Positions 6,449 to 16,415 of a stretch of DNA of 19,706 bases are shown here, piece by piece (positions within the stretch are counted from its first letter, which is position 1; every line of letters begins with the position of its first letter). Location: positions 1 to 19,706 of the forward strand of contig USSR01000039.1 in assembly GCA_900557355.1 (NCBI GenBank), given 5' to 3'. The translations under genes were made by a program, and so were the position numbers. The notes under the pieces are model-generated. The model saw only the letters and a program-made list of their open reading frames with translations. It searched no databases and had not been told where the DNA came from. This DNA comes from an uncultured Bacteroides sp. (GTDB lineage: Bacteria; Bacteroidota; Bacteroidia; Bacteroidales; Bacteroidaceae).

Positions 6449-8293
6449 ATGAAGACAAGAAAATGGCCGGTACCCATTCTGGCGGCATTTACAGTCCTTT
6501 CATTTTGGGCCTGCGAAGATTGGGGGCAAATGGATCCTCCGGCAGGAAATCAGAAAAATCCCAAATTAGAGCAAGTCGCGAAGATTACTTTTGAGGATAA
6601 AGATTTTGATCCTCAAAGCCTCAACTATTATGCCTACGAAGGTGGAGACATAGCTGAGATTGAAGACGACAATGTACACGGTAAAGCACTTCACCTACCT
6701 GATGGCTATGCCCGTATGTTCAATCCACTGAATAGCGTGGAAGTACAAAATGGCGTGTCACTGACATTCTGGGTGAAGCAGGCACTCCGCATTGACGAAG
6801 AAACGGAAGAAGAGTTGGAGCCGGACTTGGTCGGTGCCCTCTTCTCTTTCCAAAACAGCAACGGTACACAGCGCATGTTCCTCACCGCCAACGGCTGGCT
6901 GAAGTATGAAGGTGTGGACGGCGAATACGAGGTCAACAACCCCGAAACGAACAAAGTATCCAAAAATCCATTGCTGTTACCGGCCGGAGAATGGCACTAC
7001 ATGGCCATCACTGTCCGCAATGACGGTTATAGCATCCACGTGGATGGCAAACAACGCATTGACAAGACTGTACAAAAATCAAACTTTGACTTCGGAAAAA
7101 TTGTACAGTTCATGGCCGGTACACCTTATATATATATAGGTTATGGTTCAGATTCTCCCACACAAGAGATGTGGATAGACGATATCTCAATTTACCGCAA
7201 CCAAATTACCGACAGCCAATGCCAGATGCCGAACATAGGAGAGGGAGCATTCGAATATCTTGTGGGTGACCCCATCATCACTGTAGGTGCAGAAGATAAT
7301 TCAGCAGCTTGGTGGACAGTATTCTCCAATTATTTCAGGATGCCCGCCGACGGTAACATGAAATTCAAATTCACCAACTACACCAGCGGTGCTGGCAACT
7401 GGAACAACTGGTGCTTCTGTCTCTGTACCGATGCCGAGCGGGATGGCAATGGTTATGCCGAATACTTTGTTATCCGCTCCGACCTTTACGGATGGGGCGA
7501 CAGTTATGCCTCAGGTACATGGACTAATGAGGGCTACGGTGACTGGGATGCATTCCGTGCTGACATGGAAGGTGCAGAAGTGACTGTGACTGTCCAACGC
7601 AACGGAGCAACGGCAATTGTAGAGGCAATAGCCAAAGCCATCAACGGCAACGTATACAAAGAAACTTTTACCACCACTTGCGGTGACGGTACACAAGTAG
7701 TTCGCGGCTTCTTTATAATGGATGGGTCACACATAGTATTCGACACTGAAGAAACCGCAGCGTTGACCACAGTGCCACTGACAAAGACTACTATTGGTGC
7801 CGAAGACTGTTCGGCTGCCTGGTGGACAGAATTCTCAGACTATTTCCAGATCCCCGTCGGACAGAATCTGCATCTCGAATTCGAGAACCATACCAATGGC
7901 ACCGGCAACTGGAACAACTGGAATCTCTGCCTCTGTACCGATGCCGAGCGGAATGGCAATGGTTATGCCGAATACTTCGTCATCCGTTCCGATCTTTACG
8001 GATGGGGTGACAGTTATGCCTCGGGTACATGGACCAGCGAGGGTTACGGTGACTGGGATGCTTTCCGTGCCGACATGGAAGGAGCCACAGTAGTCATCGA
8101 CATCCAGCGTAATGGTACTACGGTAACAGCCATTGCGGTAGCTACCAGCAAAAATGGCAATGTGTATAAAGAAGCTTTTGTGACAGACTGCGGTGATGGA
8201 AACCAGACAGTACGGGCATTCCTTATTGTGGATGGAGCTCATCTCAAGATGGATAATTCAAATTGCTATCTGTACACTCCGTTATTCAAGTAA
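6449..8293 (+). CDS. LamG-fold surface lipoprotein with a tandem duplicated domain, candidate glycan-binding protein
   Basis: A 614-residue lipoprotein: the signal ends in LSFWAC (Cys22) and is followed by EDWGQMD, acidic residues that favour surface export in Bacteroides. Residues about 40-260 look like a LamG/concanavalin-like jelly roll (GKALHL, LTFWVKQ, WHYMAITV, MWIDDISIY). Then come two copies of an unnamed domain of about 170 residues (278-447 and 448-614), each starting with T(V/I)GAED and rich in Trp, Tyr and Asn (GNWNNW, SDLYGWGDSYASG). No catalytic residues are recognisable. As the first gene of the operon, just ahead of SusC/SusD, it probably binds the polysaccharide at the cell surface. 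It ends 25 nt before SusC-1. The start at 6449 is supported by the immediate signal peptide. A different role, such as an inactive enzyme, cannot be excluded. Confidence 0.85.
   Translation: MKTRKWPVPILAAFTVLSFWACEDWGQMDPPAGNQKNPKLEQVAKITFEDKDFDPQSLNYYAYEGGDIAEIEDDNVHGKALHLPDGYARMFNPLNSVEVQNGVSLTFWVKQALRIDEETEEELEPDLVGALFSFQNSNGTQRMFLTANGWLKYEGVDGEYEVNNPETNKVSKNPLLLPAGEWHYMAITVRNDGYSIHVDGKQRIDKTVQKSNFDFGKIVQFMAGTPYIYIGYGSDSPTQEMWIDDISIYRNQITDSQCQMPNIGEGAFEYLVGDPIITVGAEDNSAAWWTVFSNYFRMPADGNMKFKFTNYTSGAGNWNNWCFCLCTDAERDGNGYAEYFVIRSDLYGWGDSYASGTWTNEGYGDWDAFRADMEGAEVTVTVQRNGATAIVEAIAKAINGNVYKETFTTTCGDGTQVVRGFFIMDGSHIVFDTEETAALTTVPLTKTTIGAEDCSAAWWTEFSDYFQIPVGQNLHLEFENHTNGTGNWNNWNLCLCTDAERNGNGYAEYFVIRSDLYGWGDSYASGTWTSEGYGDWDAFRADMEGATVVIDIQRNGTTVTAIAVATSKNGNVYKEAFVTDCGDGNQTVRAFLIVDGAHLKMDNSNCYLYTPLFK
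7280..8290 (+). repeat. Tandem duplication of about 510 bp inside the LamG lipoprotein gene
   Basis: Coding sequence from 7280 repeats from 7790, a 510-bp period. The central part is almost identical: both units encode GYAEYFVIRSDLYGWGDSYA and continue to ADMEGA with one change (N to S). The ends of the units have diverged more. The pattern fits an in-frame duplication kept similar by selection or gene conversion. Confidence 0.85.
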
Positions 8294-8318
8294 TAACCTC
8301 TATAAACAAGAATATATT

Positions 8319-11300
8319 ATGGACAATAAAACAATCACAATATCAACAGCCCCACGTTTGGCGGGTATGCTGCTGGCATTCGTCTTCCTACTGGCAGGAC
8401 AAATGTTGTTCGCCCAGTCAAAGCAAGTTACAGGTGTCGTAAAAGACGTCACCGGAGAAACTGTCATAGGTGCCAGCGTAGTTGAAAAAGGTACTACCAA
8501 TGGTACTATAACAGATTTTGACGGAAACTTCAAATTAACAGTAGGCGACAAAGCCGTGTTGCAAATCTCTTTCGTCGGTTATCAGACGCAAGAAATCAAC
8601 ACAGTAGGCAAGACTTCTTTTGTCGTGACACTGAAAGAAGACTCAGAAATGCTGGAAGAAGTTGTGGTAGTGGGTTATGGTGCACAGAAAAAGGAAAGTG
8701 TTGTGGGAGCTATCTCGCAAGTATCTTCCAAGGAGTTGCTCCAATCTCCTGCCGCCAACGTATCCCAAGCCATTGCCGGTAAGATATCAGGTGTCATCAC
8801 ATCACAGACTTCCGGTGCTCCCGGTTCGGATGATACACAAATCTATATCCGTGGTCGTGCTACATTTGCCGGTGATGCCCAACCACTTGTATTGGTAGAT
8901 GGCGTGGAACGCGAATTCTCACAGATAGCCCCGGACGATATTGAGACGATTTCAGTATTGAAAGATGCTTCGGCAACAGCCGTTTATGGTGTACGTGGCG
9001 CAAACGGCGTTATGTTGATTACGACCAAACGTGGTAGAGAACAGAAACCGGAAGTAAGCCTGACCGCCAACTGGCAGATACAAAGTCCAACGCGCACGGA
9101 TACTTACCTGAACTCTTACCAGTCTGTCAACCTGCTGGAAGAAGCCCTCGCCAACGACGGACTTCCTTCACAGTTCTCTGCCAACGACCTGGAAATGTAT
9201 CGCAGATCGGTTGCCGGCGAATTGAGCGGCTTAGAGGCAATGCTATATCCCAATGTAGACTGGTATGATGAGGTATTGAAGAGTTCTTCTCCCGCACAAC
9301 GTTATAACGTCAGTGTACGTGGCGGTACAAAACGTATGCGCTATTATGCTTCCGGTGAACTATACGACCAAAAAGGGTTGATTAAGAATTTGAGTAATGA
9401 CAAATATGGCAATTCTTCAAGCCCAAGCTTCCGTCGTTATGCATTCCGCGCTAATATGGACTTGTTCCTGACGAAAGATTTGACTTTCTCTGTCAACTTC
9501 GGTACTCGTTTTGAAGAACGTAAAGGTTCCAATACGACTGAAAGATCTGATTATAGCCAGATATTCTATGAAATGAACCACACCCCCGGATGGCTTTTCC
9601 CTGTATCTACAGTAGTACAAAACGGTGAAAAACAGGAAACTATCTATGGTGGTAGCTCACAGTATCAGAAAAATATCGTAGCATCCCTGACCAAAGGCGG
9701 ATATTACAAAGCTACAAATACCATCAATGAAACCAACTTTATCCTTGATTACAAGATGGACTGGCTGACTGAAGGATTAAGCGTAAAGGGTATGGCTTCA
9801 TTCGACTATAACTCCTACGACAAAACCCTTTACCAGGCCACTTTCGCCACTTACGAGCTGAACAACCGCGATGATTTCGGAAATATCGATGCTTACAATC
9901 GCTTCGATGCTGATGGTGAATTAGCAGGTAGCAAAGATTCTTACACAATCTATAAGCTTTACATGGAAGCGCAAATCAACTATGCCCGCAAATTCGGCAG
10001 ACATGATGTAACAGCTATGGTGCTCTACAATCAAAATGGAAGCGTTATCAAGGTCTGGTAGGTCGTGCCACTTATGGCTACGACGATCGTTATCTGGCAG
10101 AGGTTAACTTCGGTTACAACGGTTCGGAAAACTTCATGAAAGGCAAACGTTTTGGTTTCTTCCCCGCTTTCTCTTTAGGTTGGCGCATCAGTAATGAATC
10201 TTTCATGGAGAACACTAAGGAGTGGTTGAACAACCTGAAGTTGCGTGCTTCTTACGGTCAGGTAGGTAACGATGTATATACCGTAGGCGGAGTGGCACAA
10301 CGCTTCCTCTATGAAGAGAAATGGAGCCAGATCAGCAATGACTATATGTTCGGCACCAGTGGCAAGTCCGGCATCTACGAAACACAATACCCTAACTATG
10401 GCGTTACTTGGGAACGTGCTCACAAGTACAATGTCGGTTTAGAGTTCGGATTATGGAACGGATTACTGAATGGTAATATCGATCTTTTCCATGAAAAGCG
10501 TAACGACATCCTAACCAACTACCTGACACGTCCTGAATGGGTAGGCGTAACAATGGCTGCCGGTAACTTGGGTGAAACCGTAAACAGCGGTTTCGAGATT
10601 GAGTTAAAGCACAATAATCATATCGGAAAGGAGTTTCAATACAACGTTGGTCTGACTTTCTCTCATGCCAAGAATGAAATTAAGAATATGGATGAGCCAG
10701 CACTAAAAACAGACTATCGCAAGCGCGAAGGTCATCCTATCGGTCAGTACTACGGACTGGTATGCGACGGCTTCGTAACTGCTGCCGACGTGGCTGATCC
10801 TAATTTCCCGACATCAACCTTTGGTAATGTACAGGTAGGCGATTTGAAATATCGCGATATGAATAATGATGGTTTTATTGACGAACGAGACGAAACATTC
10901 ATTGGTTATAGCGATGTACCTGAAAATACGTATGCACTTACCTTGGGATGCAATTACAAAGGCATTGGTTTCAGTGTGATGTTCCAAGGTGTTGATCACG
11001 TAAGTCGTTATTATGATGCAGAAGCTATGTATGCCTTCGTCAGTGGCGGTAAAGTGAAAGAACACCATCTGGATCGTTGGAATCCTACTAAATCGGAATC
11101 CGAGAATTTGGCAAGTGCCAAATATCCATTGCTGCACTACGATAGTTACGGTGACCACAACCAACGCCAAAACTCCTTCTTCCTGAAGAACGGTGCTTTC
11201 ATGCGTCTAAAGAACATTGAGTTGAGCTATACATTGCCTACCAAATGGATAGAAAAAGTAGGCATGAGTGACTGCCGCCTCTATGTAAACGGTAACAACC

Positions 11301-11407
11301 TCATCACTTGGGATCATTTGGATGATCTGTGTGACCCGGAAAGTAACGGTTCCAACCGCTATCCGATTATGAAGACTGTGAACTTTGGTGTAAACATTAA
11401 ATTCTGA
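8319..11407 (+). pseudogene. SusC-like TonB-dependent outer-membrane transporter (SusC-1), frameshifted near 10037
   Basis: The start at 8319 gives a signal peptide ending FAQ, then a carboxypeptidase-regulatory-like domain (about 36-105), a TonB-box region EEVVVVGYGAQKKE and a plug with IRGRATF, VLVDGVE, LKDASATAVYGVRGANG. The frame ends at a TAG at 10059-10061 after 580 residues. The missing beta barrel continues in another frame from about 10037 (WKRYQGLVGRATYGYDDRY) to the TGA at 11405-11407, with a typical SusC C-terminus (CRLYVNGNNL, VNFGVNIKF). Joined, it would be about 1029 residues, normal for SusC. A single missing base in an A run explains the shift; a longer deletion of 3n+1 is also possible. 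As written, only a truncated protein without a full barrel would be made. It would pair with the adjacent SusD-1 for oligosaccharide import. A sequencing error is a real alternative. Confidence 0.85.
10031..10045 (+). other. Frameshift site in SusC-1
   Basis: The first reading frame (codons starting at 10032, 10035, 10038) reads QNGSVIKVW then TAG. The frame that carries the barrel has codons at 10037 (TGG), 10040 (AAG), 10043 (CGT). The switch needs one base fewer than expected at or before the AAAA at 10033-10036. No slippery heptamer of the usual X XXY YYZ form with good re-pairing is present. Confidence 0.8.
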
Positions 11408-11411
11408 TAAA

Positions 11412-13166
11412 ATGAAGAAGACATTATTATATGGCATATTTGCCCTGAGCATCGCCTCTGCCACACTTACTTCCTGCGAAGATATGTTTGGAGACTTCCT
11501 CGACAAGCAGCCCAGTAATGAGTTGACGGGCGAAGAAGTATTCAGCGACTGGAACCTAATGTTACAGTTCCATTACGATACCTACAACTTTCTGCGCCAC
11601 GGTGCTTGCCGCATCAATAATTCATGGCTGGATGCTGCTACAGACCTGGCAGAAACCAGTTACGCGACCGGTGGTGTGCGTACAACATTCAATATAGGTA
11701 ATTATTACGGCAACGGCGGAGCATCCGAACTAAGCGGTACTTGGGAACATTATTACCGTGGTATTCGCAAATGCAACATGATACTTACACGCATAGAAAG
11801 CGTCCCCAAAAGTATAGACCTGAAAGAAGATGAGTATATCAAACACAAAACTTATATCATCTCTGAAGCGCGTTTCTTGCGTGCTTGGTTCTATTGGGAA
11901 CTCTTCCTACGTTACGGTCCTATTCCTATAGTAACAGAAGTACTCGACCCTAATGGTGATTTATTGAGTAATTATACAAGCCGTCCAAGTATAAAGGAAT
12001 ATGTTGTTGACTTTATTCTAAAAGAACTGAGCGAATGTGAAAAAGGTCTAATGGTTTATGAAGATGCTTCAGACAAAGATGTTGCAGGACGTATCGGACA
12101 ACCTATGGCTCGCGCGCTTTATAGCCGTATTATGCTGTATATGGCAAGCCCGCGCTACAGTAACGAATCAAGCATCACGTGGCAACAGGCAGCCGATGCA
12201 GCAAAAGGTTTCATCGAAACCTACGGCGGTAACTACTCGTTGATGCAAGGTACGGACTCAAAGACAGCATTAACCAATGCCTGGTTGTTGACTCCATACG
12301 AAGAAAGCAACAAAGAAATGATCTTCTATCGTAACGATGGAACCATCTCATGGAATAACATTCGCTATGATGTCCCGGTAGGTGAAGGAGGTAATGGCGG
12401 TCTCTGCCCGTCCCAAAACCTAATAGACATGTATGACATGATTGACGGTAATTCTCCTTTTCAGGAGTACGACGAAACCGGCGCTCCGGTTTATAACGGG
12501 GTTAATCCGAGCGTCAACGCCGCAAGTGGTTACAGCGATGCCAATATGTGGGCCAATCGTGACGGACGTCTGGCAGCTTCCATTCTTTATAATGGTGTAT
12601 CCTGGGGAAATGGAGTAATCAATGTTGTCAAAGGACAACGTGATAATCCTGTAGGAAATGCTAACGCTACCCCGACCGGCTATTATGTACGCAAATACAT
12701 GCCGGAAACCATCCTGAGTGCAAACCATAGCGGTAATTCACGTCGCCTCTGGACAATTATCCGTTATGCGGAAATTCTACTGAATTATGCCGAAGCGCTG
12801 AATGAAGTACAAGGTCCTTGTAAGGAAGTATACGACCAACTCGACCTAATTCGTCATCGCGCAGGCATCACCGGTAATGTTGCCAACCGTGCAGATCTGA
12901 ACACCAAAGAGAAAATGCGCAACTTCATCCGCAAAGAACGCACGGTAGAATTGGCATTCGAAGAACATCGCGCATGGGACGTACGCCGCTGGAATGTAGC
13001 AGAAGAGGCATTGGGACGCAATATCATCGGCATCGATGTAGCTGCCAATGGAACCATCACCCGCAAAGTGGCCCAAGAACGCGTGTTCCAAAAGAAGATG
13101 TACCTCTATCCTATCCCTGAAGGTGAATACTGGAAAACAGGAATTGAAAACAATCCGGAATGGTAA
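11412..13166 (+). CDS. SusD/RagB-like starch-binding-type lipoprotein (SusD-1)
   Basis: A 584-residue lipoprotein, acylated at Cys22 (LTSC) and followed by EDMFGDFLDKQP, the usual SusD opening and an acidic surface-export context. Family marks include SEARFLRAWFYWELFLRYG near residue 150 in the TPR-like helices, and the C-terminal IRKERTVELAFEEHRAWD near 505, ending with the YPIPEGE segment. It forms the lid on a SusC barrel and binds the oligosaccharide at the cell surface. It starts 4 nt after the stop codon of SusC-1, so the two are translationally close and belong together as a pair. The gene itself is intact although its SusC partner is frameshifted here. The glycan is inferred as arabinan fragments from the GH43 enzymes. 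Confidence 0.93.
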   Translation: MKKTLLYGIFALSIASATLTSCEDMFGDFLDKQPSNELTGEEVFSDWNLMLQFHYDTYNFLRHGACRINNSWLDAATDLAETSYATGGVRTTFNIGNYYGNGGASELSGTWEHYYRGIRKCNMILTRIESVPKSIDLKEDEYIKHKTYIISEARFLRAWFYWELFLRYGPIPIVTEVLDPNGDLLSNYTSRPSIKEYVVDFILKELSECEKGLMVYEDASDKDVAGRIGQPMARALYSRIMLYMASPRYSNESSITWQQAADAAKGFIETYGGNYSLMQGTDSKTALTNAWLLTPYEESNKEMIFYRNDGTISWNNIRYDVPVGEGGNGGLCPSQNLIDMYDMIDGNSPFQEYDETGAPVYNGVNPSVNAASGYSDANMWANRDGRLAASILYNGVSWGNGVINVVKGQRDNPVGNANATPTGYYVRKYMPETILSANHSGNSRRLWTIIRYAEILLNYAEALNEVQGPCKEVYDQLDLIRHRAGITGNVANRADLNTKEKMRNFIRKERTVELAFEEHRAWDVRRWNVAEEALGRNIIGIDVAANGTITRKVAQERVFQKKMYLYPIPEGEYWKTGIENNPEW

Positions 13167-13187
13167 TCCTTAAATCAAATATAGAAT

Positions 13188-16100
13188 ATGTATAATTTGA
13201 ATCATATCATAAAGAAAATAACCGGAGCAGGCAAAGCCTTGCTGCTGGTAACTTTACTCCTTGCCACCGGCGCTGTCTGGGCACAGAACACACAGACGTT
13301 GAAAGGCCGTATTGTGGACACGGAAGGCAATCCTATTGCCGGAGCCGTGGTGAATGTAGCCGAAGAAAGCCGCATCGTCCTCTCCGACGAGAACGGGTAC
13401 TTCAGTTTGAAGAATGTAAGAGCGTCGGATGAAATATGCATCAGCAGCGTGGGATATAAGAATGCACAAGTAGCGGTAGACTTTAATGAAGGTTTCAAGA
13501 TTGAACTGGAATCAGACCTTGACGAATACCTCCACACTACTCCTATTGCATTTGGACGTAAAGCCAAAAAGCTGGTTACCGAATCAACCTCTGTAGTAAC
13601 CGGTGAAGAATTGCAAAAGCATCCTATCACAGTGCTTCAGAATGCATTCACCTCTACCGTTACCGGTATGGAAACTTACGAATGGTCCAGTGAACCGGGA
13701 TGGACGGAAACAGCCATGTATATCCGTGGTATCCGTACCATGAACACCGGCGCACGTGCTCCGCTGGTTATAGTGGATAATATGGAACGTGACCTTTCTT
13801 TCCTCGATGCGTTCCCTATTGAGAACATCACCATCCTGAAAGATGCTGCTGCTACTGCTATTTACGGCATGCGTGGTGCCAATGGTGCAATCTTGGTAAC
13901 TACCAAACGCGGTAGTGCCGGAAAGACGAATATCGACTTCACGCAAGAGGTAGGTTTCCAAATGTTGAGCAACAAGATGGAAAACCAGAATTCCTATAAC
14001 ATGGCTCTGACACGCAACCGGGTGAAATATTTGGATGGTCAGGATCCCATGTACACCGACGAACAGATTGAAATGTACCGCCGCGTATGCAACGGAGAAA
14101 CACTGGAAGGTATCGACCAATACAGATACTTCAATACCAGTTGGGCCGACGAACTTTATCGCGAAACAGCTCCTATGTACAAGACTAACCTGCAAATCAG
14201 TGGTGGTAACGAACGTGCCCGCTATTATGTTTCATTCTCTTACCTCCGTCAGGAAGGCATGTGGAATGACAAGTGGACTAATTATAATAAGAATTATAAT
14301 ACCGGCCATACGCTGAACCGCTGGAACTTACGTTCGAACATCGACATTGATGTAACCAAGCACCTCAACGTATCTCTTGACTTAGGTGGACGTATCGACA
14401 ACATTACACAACCCACAGAAAGTGTATTCAATCTGGCTACATTCGGAGTAGTTGAAGCCAACCCTATGGAACCGGTATACACACCGAATGGTCAGATCTA
14501 CGCCTCCAGTACCGCTAACAATGCAGGTCGCTACCTCGCCGCTTCGGGTCAGGAAAAGAACCGTCGTCGTAATTTGTATTCTACACTGAACGTCAACGGT
14601 GACTTAAGCCCCATATTGAAAGGTCTGAAAGTGAATGCAACCATTAGTTTTGATTCCTATGAAACGTTCGAATCCACTCAAAGGAACAGTGTTAATTCAT
14701 ATAACTATGATTATATGAATATGGACGTAACCGATCCGTCACAATTCAAATATACGCAGTACACTACGTATTCCGCATTGAGTGATCCGACTCCTAACCA
14801 GCGTGAGTTCTACTACAATCTGAACCTAATGGGAGGTTTAGGTTACAGCAACAAATTCGGTCAACACACCGTTGAAGCCCGCGCATTCGCTCGCGCTTAC
14901 CGTAACCAATCGAACGGATATGCATCTTCCAACCGTTATCTTTCATACAACGGACAAGTAACTTACGACTACGCCAACCGTTATATCTTCTCTGGAAACA
15001 TCTCACGCATGGGTTGTGATAATTTCAGGGAAGACCAACGTTGGGGAACTTTCTACGGTGCATCCGCAGGTTGGGTAGCTTCCGAAGAGCCTTGGCTGAA
15101 AAATAAAAATATCAACCTCTTGAAACTTCGCGCTTCTTACGGTCGTGCCGGACAATCCACCACAGGTGGAGGTCGTTACGCTTATCAAAATACGTATGGT
15201 TCCGCTACCGGTTACGGTTTTGGATATTCCGGTTCTTACATCAACGGATTTGCGGAAACAATGGCTGGTAACGCCAATAACAAATGGGAAATCTCGGACA
15301 TGCTGAATATCGGGTTGGACTTCGACTTCTGGAATAAAAAGATCTATGGTTCGGTAGATGCTTTCCAAGAATGGCGTTCTAACATTCTGGTTACTCGCAC
15401 CAGTGTACCTTCTCTTTTAGGAATCTCCGTAGCAAAAGACTCATACGGAAAAGCTGAAACGAAAGGTTTTGAAGTTACACTCGGACATCGTCATCATATT
15501 GGTGATTTCAACTACTATATTGAAGGTATGTTAACCTACAATACGAATAAGATTACTGAAATGGACGAAACAGAACCTAACGTGGAATGGCAACGTAAAA
15601 CAGGCAATCGTATCTATGACTACACTTCTGTAGCCGGTTTGTACGAAAGTTCATTCAACAACGGTGTCGGCGGTTGGAACCGTTACAAATTCATTCAATG
15701 GGCCAGCGACGCCAACCTGATTGCAACCAGCCAGCAGGATGCTATTGACCATCCGGAAAAATATCCGTATAATGCAGCCTCCAATGGTGCACAGAAACTC
15801 GGTACAGCCGTATTCAAAGATTTAAATGGCGACCGCCAGATTGACTCTAACGACATGATACCGGATACATACACCATTATCCCCGAGTTGATTCCGACCC
15901 TTAACTTCGGTTTCGAATGGAAAGGTTTCGATGCCCGTGCCGTATTCACCGCTTATCTGAACCGTGATGTATTCTTGTCTCCGGCTGTTGCCTGGTCAGG
16001 ATGGGGTAATCAAGGTACCCACGAAGTGGTAAAAACATGGGGTTACTATACAGACGATCCGCTTGATCCGCGCAACGTGAATGCAACCTATCCTCGTCCT

Positions 16101-16397
16101 ACTTACGGTAGTTATAATGCCATCGACAGTGACCGCGATACGGGAACTTATCAGAATGACATTTGGATTGTAAACGGCAACTTCTTGTCACTCCGCAACG
16201 TCGAAGTAGGTTATTCATTACCCAAACGGTTGATTGCAAAGGCCAACCTGACCAAGTGCCGTCTCTACTTCAGCGGATATAACCTCTGCACATGGAGCAG
16301 CGTACCCGATGGTTGTGACCCGGAAAAACCGATGAGCTACGTATGGTGGTATCCAAAAACCCGGACATTTACATTCGGTATAAACATTGGTTTCTAA
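13188..16397 (+). CDS. SusC-like TonB-dependent outer-membrane transporter (SusC-2)
   Basis: An intact 1069-residue transporter. A signal peptide (cleavage about residue 32, VWAQ) leads to a carboxypeptidase-regulatory-like domain (about 37-110, LKGRIVDTEGNPIAGAVV). The plug (about 135-245) carries YIRGIRTMNTGARAPLVIVD and ILKDAAATAIYGMRGANGA. The 22-strand-type barrel ends in CRLYFSGYNLCTWSS and FGINIGF. The TonB-box region is unusual: instead of EEVVVVGYG it reads LDEYLHTTPIAFGRKAKK. It lies 21 nt after SusD-1 and 18 nt before SusD-2, with which it should form a two-protein import complex powered by TonB. Sequence similarity to SusC-1 is only general, so the pairs probably take different oligosaccharides, not the same one. 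Substrate is inferred from context. Confidence 0.94.
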   Translation: MYNLNHIIKKITGAGKALLLVTLLLATGAVWAQNTQTLKGRIVDTEGNPIAGAVVNVAEESRIVLSDENGYFSLKNVRASDEICISSVGYKNAQVAVDFNEGFKIELESDLDEYLHTTPIAFGRKAKKLVTESTSVVTGEELQKHPITVLQNAFTSTVTGMETYEWSSEPGWTETAMYIRGIRTMNTGARAPLVIVDNMERDLSFLDAFPIENITILKDAAATAIYGMRGANGAILVTTKRGSAGKTNIDFTQEVGFQMLSNKMENQNSYNMALTRNRVKYLDGQDPMYTDEQIEMYRRVCNGETLEGIDQYRYFNTSWADELYRETAPMYKTNLQISGGNERARYYVSFSYLRQEGMWNDKWTNYNKNYNTGHTLNRWNLRSNIDIDVTKHLNVSLDLGGRIDNITQPTESVFNLATFGVVEANPMEPVYTPNGQIYASSTANNAGRYLAASGQEKNRRRNLYSTLNVNGDLSPILKGLKVNATISFDSYETFESTQRNSVNSYNYDYMNMDVTDPSQFKYTQYTTYSALSDPTPNQREFYYNLNLMGGLGYSNKFGQHTVEARAFARAYRNQSNGYASSNRYLSYNGQVTYDYANRYIFSGNISRMGCDNFREDQRWGTFYGASAGWVASEEPWLKNKNINLLKLRASYGRAGQSTTGGGRYAYQNTYGSATGYGFGYSGSYINGFAETMAGNANNKWEISDMLNIGLDFDFWNKKIYGSVDAFQEWRSNILVTRTSVPSLLGISVAKDSYGKAETKGFEVTLGHRHHIGDFNYYIEGMLTYNTNKITEMDETEPNVEWQRKTGNRIYDYTSVAGLYESSFNNGVGGWNRYKFIQWASDANLIATSQQDAIDHPEKYPYNAASNGAQKLGTAVFKDLNGDRQIDSNDMIPDTYTIIPELIPTLNFGFEWKGFDARAVFTAYLNRDVFLSPAVAWSGWGNQGTHEVVKTWGYYTDDPLDPRNVNATYPRPTYGSYNAIDSDRDTGTYQNDIWIVNGNFLSLRNVEVGYSLPKRLIAKANLTKCRLYFSGYNLCTWSSVPDGCDPEKPMSYVWWYPKTRTFTFGINIGF

Positions 16398-16415
16398 TAT
16401 GAAAAACAGAGAAAT

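Noticed and set aside
7311..7830. GGTGGACA near 7312 and 7821, similar to the reverse complement of the operator core
   Set aside because: Both lie in coding sequence for the WWT motif of the duplicated domain, without a second copy at 21 bp or a nearby -7 box.
8193..8318. N-terminal extension of SusC-1 to an ATG at 8193
   Set aside because: It overlaps the preceding gene by about 100 bp and lacks a signal peptide; the ATG at 8319 is followed at once by a signal sequence.
10031..10061. Programmed ribosomal frameshift in SusC-1
   Set aside because: No standard slippery heptamer or downstream pseudoknot is evident, and SusC genes are not known to need one; a deletion or sequence error is simpler.
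13584..14195. Antisense open frame of 203 codons, and similar ones at 16626-17096 and 17418-17933
   Set aside because: They lie opposite strongly conserved SusC/SusD coding sequence and show no recognisable protein features; they are codon-usage shadows.
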